Part shown: positions 54,246 to 62,017 of the stretch, piece by piece
Layout: each line of letters starts with the position of its first letter
Numbering within the stretch: the stretch's first letter is position 1
Assembly (NCBI RefSeq): GCF_030323265.1
Contig: NZ_CP104991.1
Location: forward strand, 701,001-765,000
Source of the DNA: Terrirhizobium terrae
GTDB taxonomy: Bacteria; Pseudomonadota; Alphaproteobacteria; Rhizobiales; Rhizobiaceae
Direction: 5' to 3'
Length of the DNA stretch: 64,000 nucleotides
Program-made: the position numbers and the translations under genes
The notes under the pieces: model-generated
Databases searched by the model: none
What the model saw: the letters and a program-made list of their open reading frames with translations, nothing else
Told to the model about the DNA's origin: nothing

Positions 54246-54470
54246 ATGCGTGATGAGCCGAATGGATCCGACACGGAGCTGCACGAAATCGTCGAGGCAA
54301 AGCTGACGTCAATGATGGTCGAAATGGCGGATGGGGACTGGAGCACGGCTGAGGTCGCTCTTGCGATGCGGGACGTGCTGAAGACCAAATGGCTTGACGA
54401 GATAGAGGCGCTTCAGGCGGCACGAGAGGAGATGCCTGGAAACTTCGTTTCCGATGGAAACGAAGGCTGA
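54246..54470 (+). CDS. Small acidic hypothetical protein
   Basis: 74 residues from ATG 54246 (GGTGAGGA upstream): MRDEPNGSDTELHEIVEAKL, TSMMVEMADGDWSTAEVALA, MRDVLKTKWLDEIEALQAAR. Helical, unknown. An ATG at 54228 is an alternative. Confidence 0.55.
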   Translation: MRDEPNGSDTELHEIVEAKLTSMMVEMADGDWSTAEVALAMRDVLKTKWLDEIEALQAAREEMPGNFVSDGNEG

Positions 54471-54500
54471 CATCCCCCAGAAAGATAGAAGGTGAAATAC

Positions 54501-54707
54501 ATGGCAGCGACTTATCATGTGATCGCGCTCAGCTCTAACGATCCCGACGGTGAAGATACGCGCGGCGAACCGAAGCTATCGTATCCGGATGCGCTGAAAA
54601 CCGCGGAGGAACTCAAAGCGCAAGGCAAAGCCTTCCGAGTGCATGTCTTGGGAGAGCAGTCCGCCGGGCGGGGACAGCGATTTCTCGATCTGGGTGCCCT
54701 TATGTAA
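54501..54707 (+). CDS. Small hypothetical protein
   Basis: 68 residues from ATG 54501 (AAGGTG upstream): MAATYHVIALSSNDPDGEDT, RGEPKLSYPDALKTAEELKA, FRVHVLGEQSAGRGQRFLDL. Alpha/beta; not recognised. Confidence 0.58.
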   Translation: MAATYHVIALSSNDPDGEDTRGEPKLSYPDALKTAEELKAQGKAFRVHVLGEQSAGRGQRFLDLGALM

Positions 54708-54744
54708 TCGTCATTTGAGCACTACGTTCTCACTGCTACGTGAT

Positions 54745-54771
54745 GGAACCTCAACTAATTGAGAAGACGTT
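54745..54771 (+). promoter_or_regulatory. EcfG-like promoter (18-base spacer)
   Basis: GGAAC at 54745, 18-base spacer, CGTT at 54768; 73 bases before ATG 54845. Confidence 0.45.
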
Positions 54772-54844
54772 GTTTTTCTCGAAACCAATCATCTCTGCGA
54801 ATGTTCTCCCACTGTGAACAAAACAAAATTGCAGGAGATACGAT

Positions 54845-55174
54845 ATGAAAAAGGTTCTCGCACTCGCCGCTATGATTTCGGCCTCGACATTCGCCGCTGG
54901 CGCTTATGCACAGGACACGAGCGTGACGGCTCCTGCGCCGTCGGCATCCGACATCACCATCGTAAATGTTGCGAACCCGCCCGCCTCGGGTAGCGGCACG
55001 ACCCCGCCAGTTGAAGTGACCTCTCCGACCCCGGAACTGACCAAGGCCGCGCAGGAACAGGTCCAGTCCGACCCGGCATTGATGGAGGCGCTTGAGAAGG
55101 ACAACGTCCAGATCAACAATGTGGTCGCTGTTCAGACTGCGGCCAATGGCGGCAAGACGGTTTACGTGAAGTAA
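54845..55174 (+). CDS. Secreted hypothetical protein
   Basis: 109 residues, ATG after AGGAG. Signal peptide MKKVLALAAMISASTFAAGA (cleavage AYA), a Pro/Ser/Thr-rich linker, then LTKAAQEQVQSDPALMEALE and VVAVQTAANGGKTVYVK. A periplasmic protein of unknown function. A good terminator follows. Confidence 0.75.
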   Translation: MKKVLALAAMISASTFAAGAYAQDTSVTAPAPSASDITIVNVANPPASGSGTTPPVEVTSPTPELTKAAQEQVQSDPALMEALEKDNVQINNVVAVQTAANGGKTVYVK

Positions 55175-55196
55175 GTCTCCTTACTTTGATCATCGA

Positions 55197-55229
55197 AGCC
55201 GGGTCCAAGCATGGGCCCGGCTTTTCTTT
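55197..55229 (+). terminator. Intrinsic terminator
   Basis: AGCCGGG / CCCGGCT stem with an inner loop, followed by TTTTCTTT, 23 bases past the stop of the 54845 gene. Confidence 0.72.
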
Positions 55230-55243
55230 AGCCGACGAGCCGA

Positions 55244-55492
55244 TCAGGTCGCGCCTTGATCGTTCTCCGAGTTGAGATCCTCTGGGCGAATGCCCTCGCC
55301 TTCATTCTTCGATGACCGTCCAGAAGCCCCAACCCCGCCTCCGTGATCGGCAGACCACGTCTGAGGGATTCCTGAGGAAGATCCGTGCTCTTCGCTCGCT
55401 TCCCGCCGGTGTCTTTCATGTTCACCGTCAGGCCGTCCTTCGGCTTCCCATTTTGCATAGGCTGCCTCGCGAATTCTGTTCTCGTCAGACAT
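55244..55492 (-). CDS. DUF2934 protein
   Basis: 82 residues. MSDENRIREAAYAKWEAEGR, PDGEHERHRREASEEHGSSS: the DUF2934 pattern (R-x-x-A-Y-x-x-W-E-x-x-G-R-P-x-G-x-x-x-x-H) followed by a low-complexity tail. Function unknown; widespread in Rhizobiales. A consensus-like stress promoter lies 58 bases upstream. The relative at 36766 is dead. Confidence 0.75.
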   Translation of the reverse strand: MSDENRIREAAYAKWEAEGRPDGEHERHRREASEEHGSSSGIPQTWSADHGGGVGASGRSSKNEGEGIRPEDLNSENDQGAT

Positions 55493-55549
55493 TTTTCACT
55501 CCCTTGACGTTTTGAGGAGAGACACTCATCGGCCTCTCTCAGGATGATG

Positions 55550-55574
55550 AACTACGTCCGCGATCGCCGGTTCC
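55550..55574 (-). promoter_or_regulatory. EcfG-type general stress promoter
   Basis: Minus strand: GGAAC (55574-55570), 16-base spacer, AGTT (55553-55550), upstream of the DUF2934 gene. Confidence 0.6.
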
Positions 55575-55601
55575 CCGGTCAGCGATAAGGATTGCTTTAG
55601 C

Positions 55602-55931
55602 TCACGACAGCAACGGAACTGGCCCATATTTGCGACTTTGTAGCCCCGCCTCCGGCACGAAACCAACGACGAACTCAAGCACCTTCGACGATGACATCTC
55701 GCAAGGCTTTAGCAGCCAGCGACCTCCGGATAGGACGTAGAGAGTGAAGCTGACAAAATTGCTTCCACCAAGCTCTTCCGCAAATAGCCACGTGCGGCGG
55801 CAGTCCTTCGACCGTTTGACGGTCACACCCCAAGCGCGACCGGAGAAAGACCCGACCGTGTAACCGTCGAGGAGCCGACCAACCGCTGTCCTGAATTCTG
55901 TAGGAACATCGGGGGCAAGATCATGGAGCAA
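55602..55931 (-). CDS. Conserved hypothetical protein
   Basis: 109 residues from TTG 55931: LHDLAPDVPTEFRTAVGRLL, GVTVKRSKDCRRTWLFAEEL, GGSNFVSFTLYVLSGGRWLL. Small alpha/beta protein, one Cys pair. The start overlaps the previous gene by 11 bases, so they are coupled. No family recognised. Confidence 0.58.
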   Translation of the reverse strand: MLHDLAPDVPTEFRTAVGRLLDGYTVGSFSGRAWGVTVKRSKDCRRTWLFAEELGGSNFVSFTLYVLSGGRWLLKPCEMSSSKVLEFVVGFVPEAGLQSRKYGPVPLLS

Positions 55932-56094
55932 GGCATTCCTCGCAAATACCGCAGCCGTCGTCGTCCATGTAGGACGCTGGACGAGGCCGTTCGCAGCACA
56001 GACAGGTCCGCGTACCGATGCGGCTGTCGTCTCGTTCGGGCGGTATAATCTCGATCAGTAGATCAGAAATCGAATGTTGGCGGTCGCCTGCCAT
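55921..56094 (-). CDS. Small zinc-finger-like protein
   Basis: 57 residues from ATG 56094: MAGDRQHSISDLLIEIIPPE then TRTCLCCERPRPASYMDDDG and CGICEECLAP. Two CxxC pairs (CLCC, CGICEEC) suggest a zinc ribbon. The longer start at 56148 is less likely. Coupled to the gene at 55602. Confidence 0.6.
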   Translation of the reverse strand: MAGDRQHSISDLLIEIIPPERDDSRIGTRTCLCCERPRPASYMDDDGCGICEECLAP

Positions 56095-56438
56095 ATCGGA
56101 ACTCCGAGTTTCGGAGGTCGAGATGGGAAGCAGGTTGCTACGGTGCAAGATGACGGGCCAATATGATCCGCCCGTATGCCTCTATTCGGATATCGACGCT
56201 CCTAGGGGGCTCGGTTGCGGGCGACCACTTAATGCACCAACCTCCCCGCGGTTAGCAGCGTCCTCAGTTCGGCGGTGTTCTTTTTATGATCGGCAATCAT
56301 CTGCTGACGGCAGCGGTTCCGCAAGGCAAACGATCATTCGACGGCTCCTTCCATATTTGGATATTGAAGATCCCCCGGCTGGGTCGGCGGCTCTCTTTTC
56401 ATGTGCAAGGATCTCCGCTGAACAGACGTCGGTGACAT
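56095..56438. other. Interval without a recognisable gene
   Basis: A long plus-strand open frame crosses this interval but has no coding character. Nothing else seen. Confidence 0.3.
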
Positions 56439-56897
56439 TCAGGCCATACCTTTTTCACCAATCTCCTTTTGCGCTCGCGAGCTCTTCTGCAGGTGCAGCC
56501 CCATCGATCTCAGCACGCCTGGCGTCTTTGCGAATTGAAGATCTCCATATTCGACGACCTCGACGCGATTGCCCCACGGGTCAAGAAAGTCAAGAAAGCG
56601 TCCGGCGAGCATAGTGGCTCCGGCGGCTTCCGCGAGCGATCTGACTTTCGATCGATCGTCTACTACCAGTCCGAAATGTCGGCTCTGATCCGGAGCCTGA
56701 TGACGCCCTCGGCTCAGAGCCAGGAACTGATCTCCCATGTCGATAAAGGCCATATCCGGCTGTCCGTCATCGTCTTTGTGACAACCGCGCAATTTGAAGG
56801 AAAATATGCTTCCATAAAAATGGAGCGCTTGCTCAATATCACCAACCTCCAGAGCAATATGATTGAGACCGACAAGCCTTGGCTTTCCCGTGCTCAT
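56439..56897 (-). CDS. VOC family (glyoxalase/extradiol dioxygenase fold) protein
   Basis: 152 residues. GLNHIALEVGDIEQALHFYG (first metal His), IDMGDQFLALSRGR, HFGLVVDDRSKVRSLAEAAG (second His) and FLDPWGNRVEVVEY (final Glu). Metal-binding betaalphabetabetabeta fold; substrate unknown. ATG overlaps the stop of the next gene (56897), indicating coupling. Last 15 residues look like run-on. Confidence 0.86.
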   Translation of the reverse strand: MSTGKPRLVGLNHIALEVGDIEQALHFYGSIFSFKLRGCHKDDDGQPDMAFIDMGDQFLALSRGRHQAPDQSRHFGLVVDDRSKVRSLAEAAGATMLAGRFLDFLDPWGNRVEVVEYGDLQFAKTPGVLRSMGLHLQKSSRAQKEIGEKGMA

Positions 56898-57103
56898 CAG
56901 CTCTTCCCTTCCTTGTTGCTTTCCGGTTTGCCATCCTTCGTCATCTCGGGAGGCGTGGTCGGTGTCTCCAGTGCTCCCGTCGCGCCTTCCGTTTCCTCAT
57001 TCGCAGGGACGATATCGGGCTGGGTGCCAGCATTTTTGCTGGAGGCTTGGGGAGCGAACCGATGTGTTTCGTGATGGTCGCGGTTTTGCGGTCGAGATTT
57101 CAT
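56897..57103 (-). CDS. Small hydrophilic stress-type protein
   Basis: 68 residues from ATG 57103: MKSRPQNRDHHETHRFAPQA then ANEETEGATGALETPTTPPE and KDGKPESNKEGKS. Disordered and charged. GAGAGGAAA precedes the start. Promoter: the palindromic stress site at 57137. Confidence 0.66.
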   Translation of the reverse strand: MKSRPQNRDHHETHRFAPQASSKNAGTQPDIVPANEETEGATGALETPTTPPEMTKDGKPESNKEGKS

Positions 57104-57136
57104 GATTTCCTCTCATTTTAAAATCGCCATGACGGC

Positions 57137-57164
57137 GGAACGAACCGAACAGCAGGACTGTTCC
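57137..57164. promoter_or_regulatory. Palindromic, bidirectional EcfG-type promoter
   Basis: GGAAC at 57137 and GTTCC at 57160. Leftwards GGAAC-N17-CGTT (consensus) to the gene at 57103; rightwards GGAAC-N17-TGTT to the oxidoreductase at 57204. Confidence 0.68.
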
Positions 57165-57203
57165 CCTGTCCCGGAAAATCAAGAAATGTAGAGGATACAA
57201 TAC

Positions 57204-58604
57204 GTGTCAGATCGGAGCTGTGACGTCGCGATCATTGGAGCTGGTACTGCGGGGCTTTCCGCTGAGCGAAGCGCCAGACGCGCCGGCGCCCAGACATTGC
57301 TTATCGACGATCGTTTTGCTGGTACGACTTGTGCATCGGTTGGCTGCATGCCCTCGAAATTGCTGATCGCGGCGTCGAAAAAAGCGCATGCCATCGCGGG
57401 CGCAGCAGAGTTCGGCGTTCATGCGGGGACTGTGGAAATCGACGGACAGGCAGTGATGAGACGCGTACGAAAGCTGCGCGATGCGTTTGTTGCATCGACG
57501 CTCAAGTCCTTGGACGATATCCCCGAGGGCGTGAGGCTTAAGGGAAAGGCGTACTTCGTTGAACCTGGCGTTCTGGCCGTAGATGAAGACCGTGTAGTGG
57601 CCAAAGCGATCGTCGTCGCAACGGGCTCCCGAACGGCTATCCCGAAGCCTTTTGAAGGGCTCGGCCATGTTCTGACCAATGAGACAGTCTTTGAACTTGC
57701 TGATCTCCCGGTATCGCTTGCGGTGATTGGTGCGGGGCCGCTCGGCTTGGAACTTGCCCAGGCATTTGCGCGCCTCGGTGTGGATGTCGAGGTTTTCGAT
57801 GAAGGCAATACAATTGCGGCTCTCAAGGATGAAGCCGTCGTAAACTCGCTGCGTCCTCTTCTCGAAGCCGAGTTTCATCTCCGCCTCGGCACCACCGTCT
57901 CGGCGTCCCAAGTGGGTAACGAAATCGAGGTTTCGTGGTCGGGTGCGTCAAGCGGCAAACGACGGTTCAGTCACGTCCTTGCCGCCGCCGGCCGACCGCC
58001 AAACGTGGAGGGACTGGCACTGGAGAAGGCCGGTCTTGAGCTCGACGAGCACGGCGTACCGGTATTCGATCGTACGACAATGCAATGCGGATCCTCTCCG
58101 ATCTTCCTAGCAGGCGACTGCGATCATGATGCACCAGTTTTGCACGAAGCATCCGCCGAGGGTGCCATCGCCGGACACAATGCGGCACGGTTTCCCGCGG
58201 TCAAACCATCAAAGCGATCGACGCCACTGGCAATTACCTTCACGGATCCGCCAAGCGCGTCGATCGGAGAGCCAGCCGATGATGACAGCATCGTCGGCGA
58301 AACTGACTTTTCCGACCAGGGTCGGGCGAAAGTGGACGGCCGCAATGCCGGGCTTGTCCGCCTGTACGCAGACAAGAGTGGCAAGCTGACCGGTGGGACA
58401 CTGGCAGCGCCTGAGGCGGAACACCTCGCCCATCTGATTGCCTGGGCAATTGAACATGGGCAAACGGCGATGCACTTGCTTGAGCTACCGATCTATCACC
58501 CGACTTACGAGGAAGGTTTGCGCACGGCGCTAAGGCAAATCTGCCAGCGGATCGACGTTGGCTTCGCCGCCGACCGAGACGCTGGCTCCGCGCCCGGTGT
58601 GTGA
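57204..58604 (+). CDS. Pyridine nucleotide-disulfide oxidoreductase (dihydrolipoamide dehydrogenase-like)
   Basis: 466 residues from ATG 57204 (GAGGATAC upstream). FAD motif VAIIGAGTAGLSAERSARRA, redox-active pair in GTTCASVGCMPSKLL, NAD motif LAVIGAGPLGLELAQAFARL, FAD-site IFLAGDC and the C-terminal catalytic His-Glu in PIYHPTYEEGL. It is a stress-linked variant of the Lpd/mercuric reductase family, not part of a 2-oxoacid dehydrogenase cluster here. Substrate unknown. Confidence 0.88.
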   Translation: MSDRSCDVAIIGAGTAGLSAERSARRAGAQTLLIDDRFAGTTCASVGCMPSKLLIAASKKAHAIAGAAEFGVHAGTVEIDGQAVMRRVRKLRDAFVASTLKSLDDIPEGVRLKGKAYFVEPGVLAVDEDRVVAKAIVVATGSRTAIPKPFEGLGHVLTNETVFELADLPVSLAVIGAGPLGLELAQAFARLGVDVEVFDEGNTIAALKDEAVVNSLRPLLEAEFHLRLGTTVSASQVGNEIEVSWSGASSGKRRFSHVLAAAGRPPNVEGLALEKAGLELDEHGVPVFDRTTMQCGSSPIFLAGDCDHDAPVLHEASAEGAIAGHNAARFPAVKPSKRSTPLAITFTDPPSASIGEPADDDSIVGETDFSDQGRAKVDGRNAGLVRLYADKSGKLTGGTLAAPEAEHLAHLIAWAIEHGQTAMHLLELPIYHPTYEEGLRTALRQICQRIDVGFAADRDAGSAPGV

Positions 58605-58694
58605 AAGACCTCGATGCGCGAAGACCGCTGATTTAGTCGCTTGGGGCATGGTCCGACGGCAGCGGTAAGCGGCAACCGCGAAACGGATTGTAGC

Positions 58695-59041
58695 ATGACC
58701 GTACCCATTGATTTTGAGGCCTCTTCGTTGTCGAAGACGAGTGATTTAGTCGAAGTAAATTGGGTGTTGGAGATGGGCAATCGTTTTCCTGCCTGCCCCA
58801 GACTGGACCGACTGGTCGGATGAGGCTCAATCCATTCATGGCATTTCGCGAGAAGAGCTCCTGAGATGGAACGCCTGTATAGGTGGTCGCGCGGATGATG
58901 CGCGACACGCTGTCGGATCACGATCTTTTCGCCAGCGTTCCTTTCTGGGATAGAAAGTGGCTGAGCACATTGCTGCGGGCCGGTGGCCTTCGCCGACACG
59001 CCCTGCGTCTGCGAAAGTCCGACGAAAGCGAAGCGAACTAG
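58695..59041 (+). pseudogene. DEDD 3'-5' exonuclease-like protein, decayed
   Basis: ATG 58695: MTVPIDFEASSLSKTSDLVE (exonuclease motif I DxE), then in other frames APDWTDWSDEAQSIHGISRE-like text (PDWTDWSDEAQSIHGISREE), GTPV-stop-VVARMMRDTLSDHDL and FASVPFWDRKWLSTLLRAGG, ending KSDESEAN. At least two frameshifts and a TAG; the usual C-terminal end is missing. A RNase T/DnaQ-like nuclease gene that died. Confidence 0.58.
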
Positions 59042-59233
59042 GTATGTCGTTGATCCAACTCTAGAATTCGAGAGCTGTGGAAACGACAACAGCATCGCGT
59101 CGCCCGGGTAATTTTCGATTGGCTGACACGATTGTGAAGCCTTAGGTTTGTCAAACGGCGGCTTCGGATAGGTCGTGGTCGGAGCGACGATCACTGCAAT
59201 TCCAGGAATGTATTTGCATCGCGTGGTCAAGCG

Positions 59234-59261
59234 AAGAGCCCGGCGCTGAGGCCGGGCTCTT
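59234..59261. terminator. Hairpin, likely terminator
   Basis: AAGAGCCCGG / CCGGGCTCTT perfect stem with a short loop, six bases past the stop of the minus-strand PRC-barrel gene. Confidence 0.62.
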
Positions 59262-59267
59262 GTCATC

Positions 59268-59564
59268 TCAGTGCTTGTGCTCAGGCATGTCCTTAAGCTG
59301 GTCCTTGGTCCAGGTCGTGACGGCATGGACGTCGCCATCCTCGTCGCGCATGAACTCGAGGTCGGACAGCGGAACAGCAACCGGCTTGGCACCGATCCCT
59401 AAGAACCCGCCGACATCGATGATGGCCTGGCTGCCCATGCCGGAGCCGTGGACGTGGTCCAGCTTGCCGACCTTGTGGTCATCTGCGCCGTAGATTGTGG
59501 CACCTTCGAGGATGGCCGGGGTAAGCTCAGTCTGGGTCAGGCGTACGTGATTGGTGTGGTCCAT
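59268..59564 (-). CDS. PRC-barrel domain protein (no signal peptide)
   Basis: 98 residues from ATG 59564. PRC-barrel: GATIYGADDHKVGKLDHVHG, SGMGSQAIIDVGGFLGIGAK, PVAVPLSDLEFMRDEDGDVH, then a helical end with DQLKDMPEHKH. Cytoplasmic, since no signal peptide is seen, unlike the 53133 protein. Two candidate stress promoters lie upstream (59600 and 59638). Confidence 0.83.
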   Translation of the reverse strand: MDHTNHVRLTQTELTPAILEGATIYGADDHKVGKLDHVHGSGMGSQAIIDVGGFLGIGAKPVAVPLSDLEFMRDEDGDVHAVTTWTKDQLKDMPEHKH

Positions 59565-59599
59565 AATCGTATCCTCCGTGTTTTTGATTGGCTCATTCA

Positions 59600-59625
59600 A
59601 ACAGGATGGGTTGCTGAATTGTTCC
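59600..59625 (-). promoter_or_regulatory. EcfG-type general stress promoter
   Basis: Minus strand: GGAAC (59625-59621), 17-base spacer, TGTT (59603-59600), upstream of the PRC-barrel gene. Confidence 0.58.
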
Positions 59626-59637
59626 GATGAATTCCTT

Positions 59638-59664
59638 GGAACAACCCTCGTCCGGCTCCGTTCC
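59638..59664. promoter_or_regulatory. Palindromic, bidirectional EcfG-type promoter
   Basis: GGAAC at 59638 and GTTCC at 59660. Rightwards GGAAC-N16-CGTT (consensus), 39 bases before the SDR start. Leftwards GGAAC-N16-TGTT towards the PRC-barrel gene. Confidence 0.66.
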
Positions 59665-59701
59665 CCGACCCGGGAGGCCATCGCACTCCAAGGAGAACTT
59701 T

Positions 59702-60463
59702 ATGCAGCGTTTCGTGGACAAGGTCGTCATCGTGACCGGGGCGGGCTCGGGTATCGGCAAGGCGACCGCCGAGCGATTTCTCGAGGAGGGCGCAAAGGTT
59801 GCGCTCGTAGGTCGGACGAAATCCAAGCTCGAAGATGTCGCAAAGCCCTACCCTTCTGACCGGGTACTCATCATCGAAGCCGATATTTCTGTCGAAAGCG
59901 ATGTCGAAGCGCTTGTCTCACAGACGGCGGACAAATTCGGTCGCATCGACACTCTGGTCAACAATGCTGGTGTCGTCGCCGAGGGAGATGTCGGAGCGCT
60001 CTCCACCGAGGACTGGCGTCACGTGATGACCACGGACCTCGATGGCGTCTTCTTCGCTTCGCGCGCCGCACTTCCCCACCTGAAATCCTCTGCCGGATCG
60101 ATCGTCAACGTGTCCTCCGTATCGGGCACCGGCGGCGACTGGGGCATGGCGGCCTATAATGCAGCGAAAGGCGGCGTCACCAACTTGACGCGCGCGATGG
60201 CAATGGACCACGGCAAGGACGGCGTTCGCGTAAACGCAGTGTGCCCGAGCTTCACCAAGACCGGGATGACCGAGGACATGACCGGCGACGAAAAGCTGAT
60301 CGCCAAGTTCAATGAGCGGTTTGCGCTTGAAGGGCCGGGAAAGCCTGAGGCCGTCGCCGCAGTCATCGCGTTCTTGGCAAGCCATGATGCGCGCTTCGTG
60401 ACCGGGGTCAATCTGCCGGTGGATGGCGGCATATCCGCCTCCAACGGTCAGCCACCGCAATAA
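59702..60463 (+). CDS. Short-chain dehydrogenase/reductase
   Basis: 253 residues from ATG 59702 (AAGGAGAA upstream). VVIVTGAGSGIGKATAERFL, NNAGVVAEGD, Ser in VNVSSVSGTGG, YNAAKGGV (YxxxK, as AAYNAAKGGVTNL), PSFTKTGMTED and TGVNLPVDGGIS. Classical SDR; substrate unknown. Preceded by a consensus stress promoter and followed ten bases later by a small gene. Confidence 0.91.
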   Translation: MQRFVDKVVIVTGAGSGIGKATAERFLEEGAKVALVGRTKSKLEDVAKPYPSDRVLIIEADISVESDVEALVSQTADKFGRIDTLVNNAGVVAEGDVGALSTEDWRHVMTTDLDGVFFASRAALPHLKSSAGSIVNVSSVSGTGGDWGMAAYNAAKGGVTNLTRAMAMDHGKDGVRVNAVCPSFTKTGMTEDMTGDEKLIAKFNERFALEGPGKPEAVAAVIAFLASHDARFVTGVNLPVDGGISASNGQPPQ

Positions 60464-60473
60464 GGAAACCTAC

Positions 60474-60715
60474 ATGCCTGGAACATTCACTACGGTATAC
60501 CTCGTGGCCTTCGACCTCGACGACCGGGATCAGGCCATCCAGGCATTTGCACCGCAGGCCGCCGCCAGTGAGGCATCGGCAATTGACGAGGCCGGAGATC
60601 TGGCGCGCAGACATGCAGGCGTGGTTGTCTGGAGACGGGATAACGATCCTGTCGTTGGCGAGGAGGAGAGCCGGAGGTCGTGTTCAGCGTCGGCACGGTT
60701 GGCGACTTCGCCTGA
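60474..60715 (+). CDS. Small conserved protein with a frameshift near the end
   Basis: ATG 60474: MPGTFTTVYLVAFDLDDRDQ, AIQAFAPQAAASEASAIDEA, RRHAGVVVWRRDNDPVVGEE. A base seems missing in 60661-60670; with it, GEPEVVFSVGTVGDFA ends at TGA 60713, giving about 80 residues and a terminator 26 bases later. The uncorrected frame would run on to 60851. Unknown alpha/beta protein, in operon with the SDR. Confidence 0.58.
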
Positions 60716-60740
60716 ATCCGATCAACCGCCGAAGACAAAC

Positions 60741-60775
60741 CGAGGGCGCTCGACCCGTCATGAGGAGCGCCCTCG
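60741..60775 (+). terminator. Intrinsic terminator
   Basis: CGAGGGCGCTC / GAGCGCCCTCG stem (11 bp) followed by TT; same stem family as 27870-27904. Confidence 0.65.
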
Positions 60776-61407
<632 letters not shown>

Positions 61408-61411
61408 ACGA

Positions 61412-61490
61412 GCGCAAGCCTTTGGCTTGCGCGAGTGTGTCACAGCGAAGCTGTGACGGGCACTGCCGGAGCAACGAGCGAAGCTCGTTG
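61412..61490. repeat. Three consecutive perfect stem-triloop hairpins in the rRNA operon spacer
   Basis: 61412-61432: GCGCAAGCC/GGCTTGCGC with TTT; 61439-61457: GTCACAGC/GCTGTGAC with GAA; 61472-61490: CAACGAGC/GCTCGTTG with GAA. All lie between 5S and tRNA-fMet and would fold in the transcript as short hairpins. The second and third contain GCGAAGC, known to form an unusually stable mini-hairpin as DNA. Probably processing or termination-related; no gene. Confidence 0.7.
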
Positions 61491-61651
61491 TCTCCTGTAA
61501 GGCGGGCACCGGCTAAAGCCTGCGATCCATCCTTATTTCGTAATGTTCTGCAAACGACGAAGGGCCGCTATTGCGGCCCAATCGGTATTCGGCTTGGGCC
61601 GAGGAGTGTCGAGAAGATTGTTTTCACGCTTGTGCGTGCATTGCCTTTAAA

Positions 61652-61770
61652 AGACCTGGCAGCGACCTACTCTCCCGCGTCTTAAGACGGAGTACCATTG
61701 GCGCTGGGGCGTTTCACGGCCGTGTTCGGAATGGGAACGGGTGCGGCCGCCCCGCCATGACCACCAGGTC
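61652..61770 (-). rRNA. rrf: 5S ribosomal RNA
   Basis: About 119 bases. The minus strand begins GACCTGGTGGTCATGGCGGG and ends GCTGCCAGGTCT; conserved loops CCGAACACGG and GGGAGAGTAGG are present. Typical 5S of alphaproteobacteria; it follows 23S by about 250 bases. Confidence 0.92.
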
Positions 61771-62017
61771 GTTTAAGGGCAATGTTCCGACGGCGACGTC
61801 GGAATGTGATGAGAAGCTGGATTTTCGGAACATCGCCTTTGTTTTGTCCTGACGCGCGTAGCGCTCCGGACGGGCCGCCAAACGATTGGCGACGAACTGT
61901 CGTTCTGTATGGCTGCCCCGCTCGACCTCGAGCAAGGGAGCCAGACGAACTGGCGATGGTCTTTAGAACACGTCATGGCTTCATCTTCGCGCCTTACGGC
62001 GCTCGATGAGCATGGTC

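Noticed and set aside
55610..55640. GGAAC on the plus strand
   Set aside because: Points into the 3' end of a minus-strand gene; no plus-strand gene follows and no GTT.
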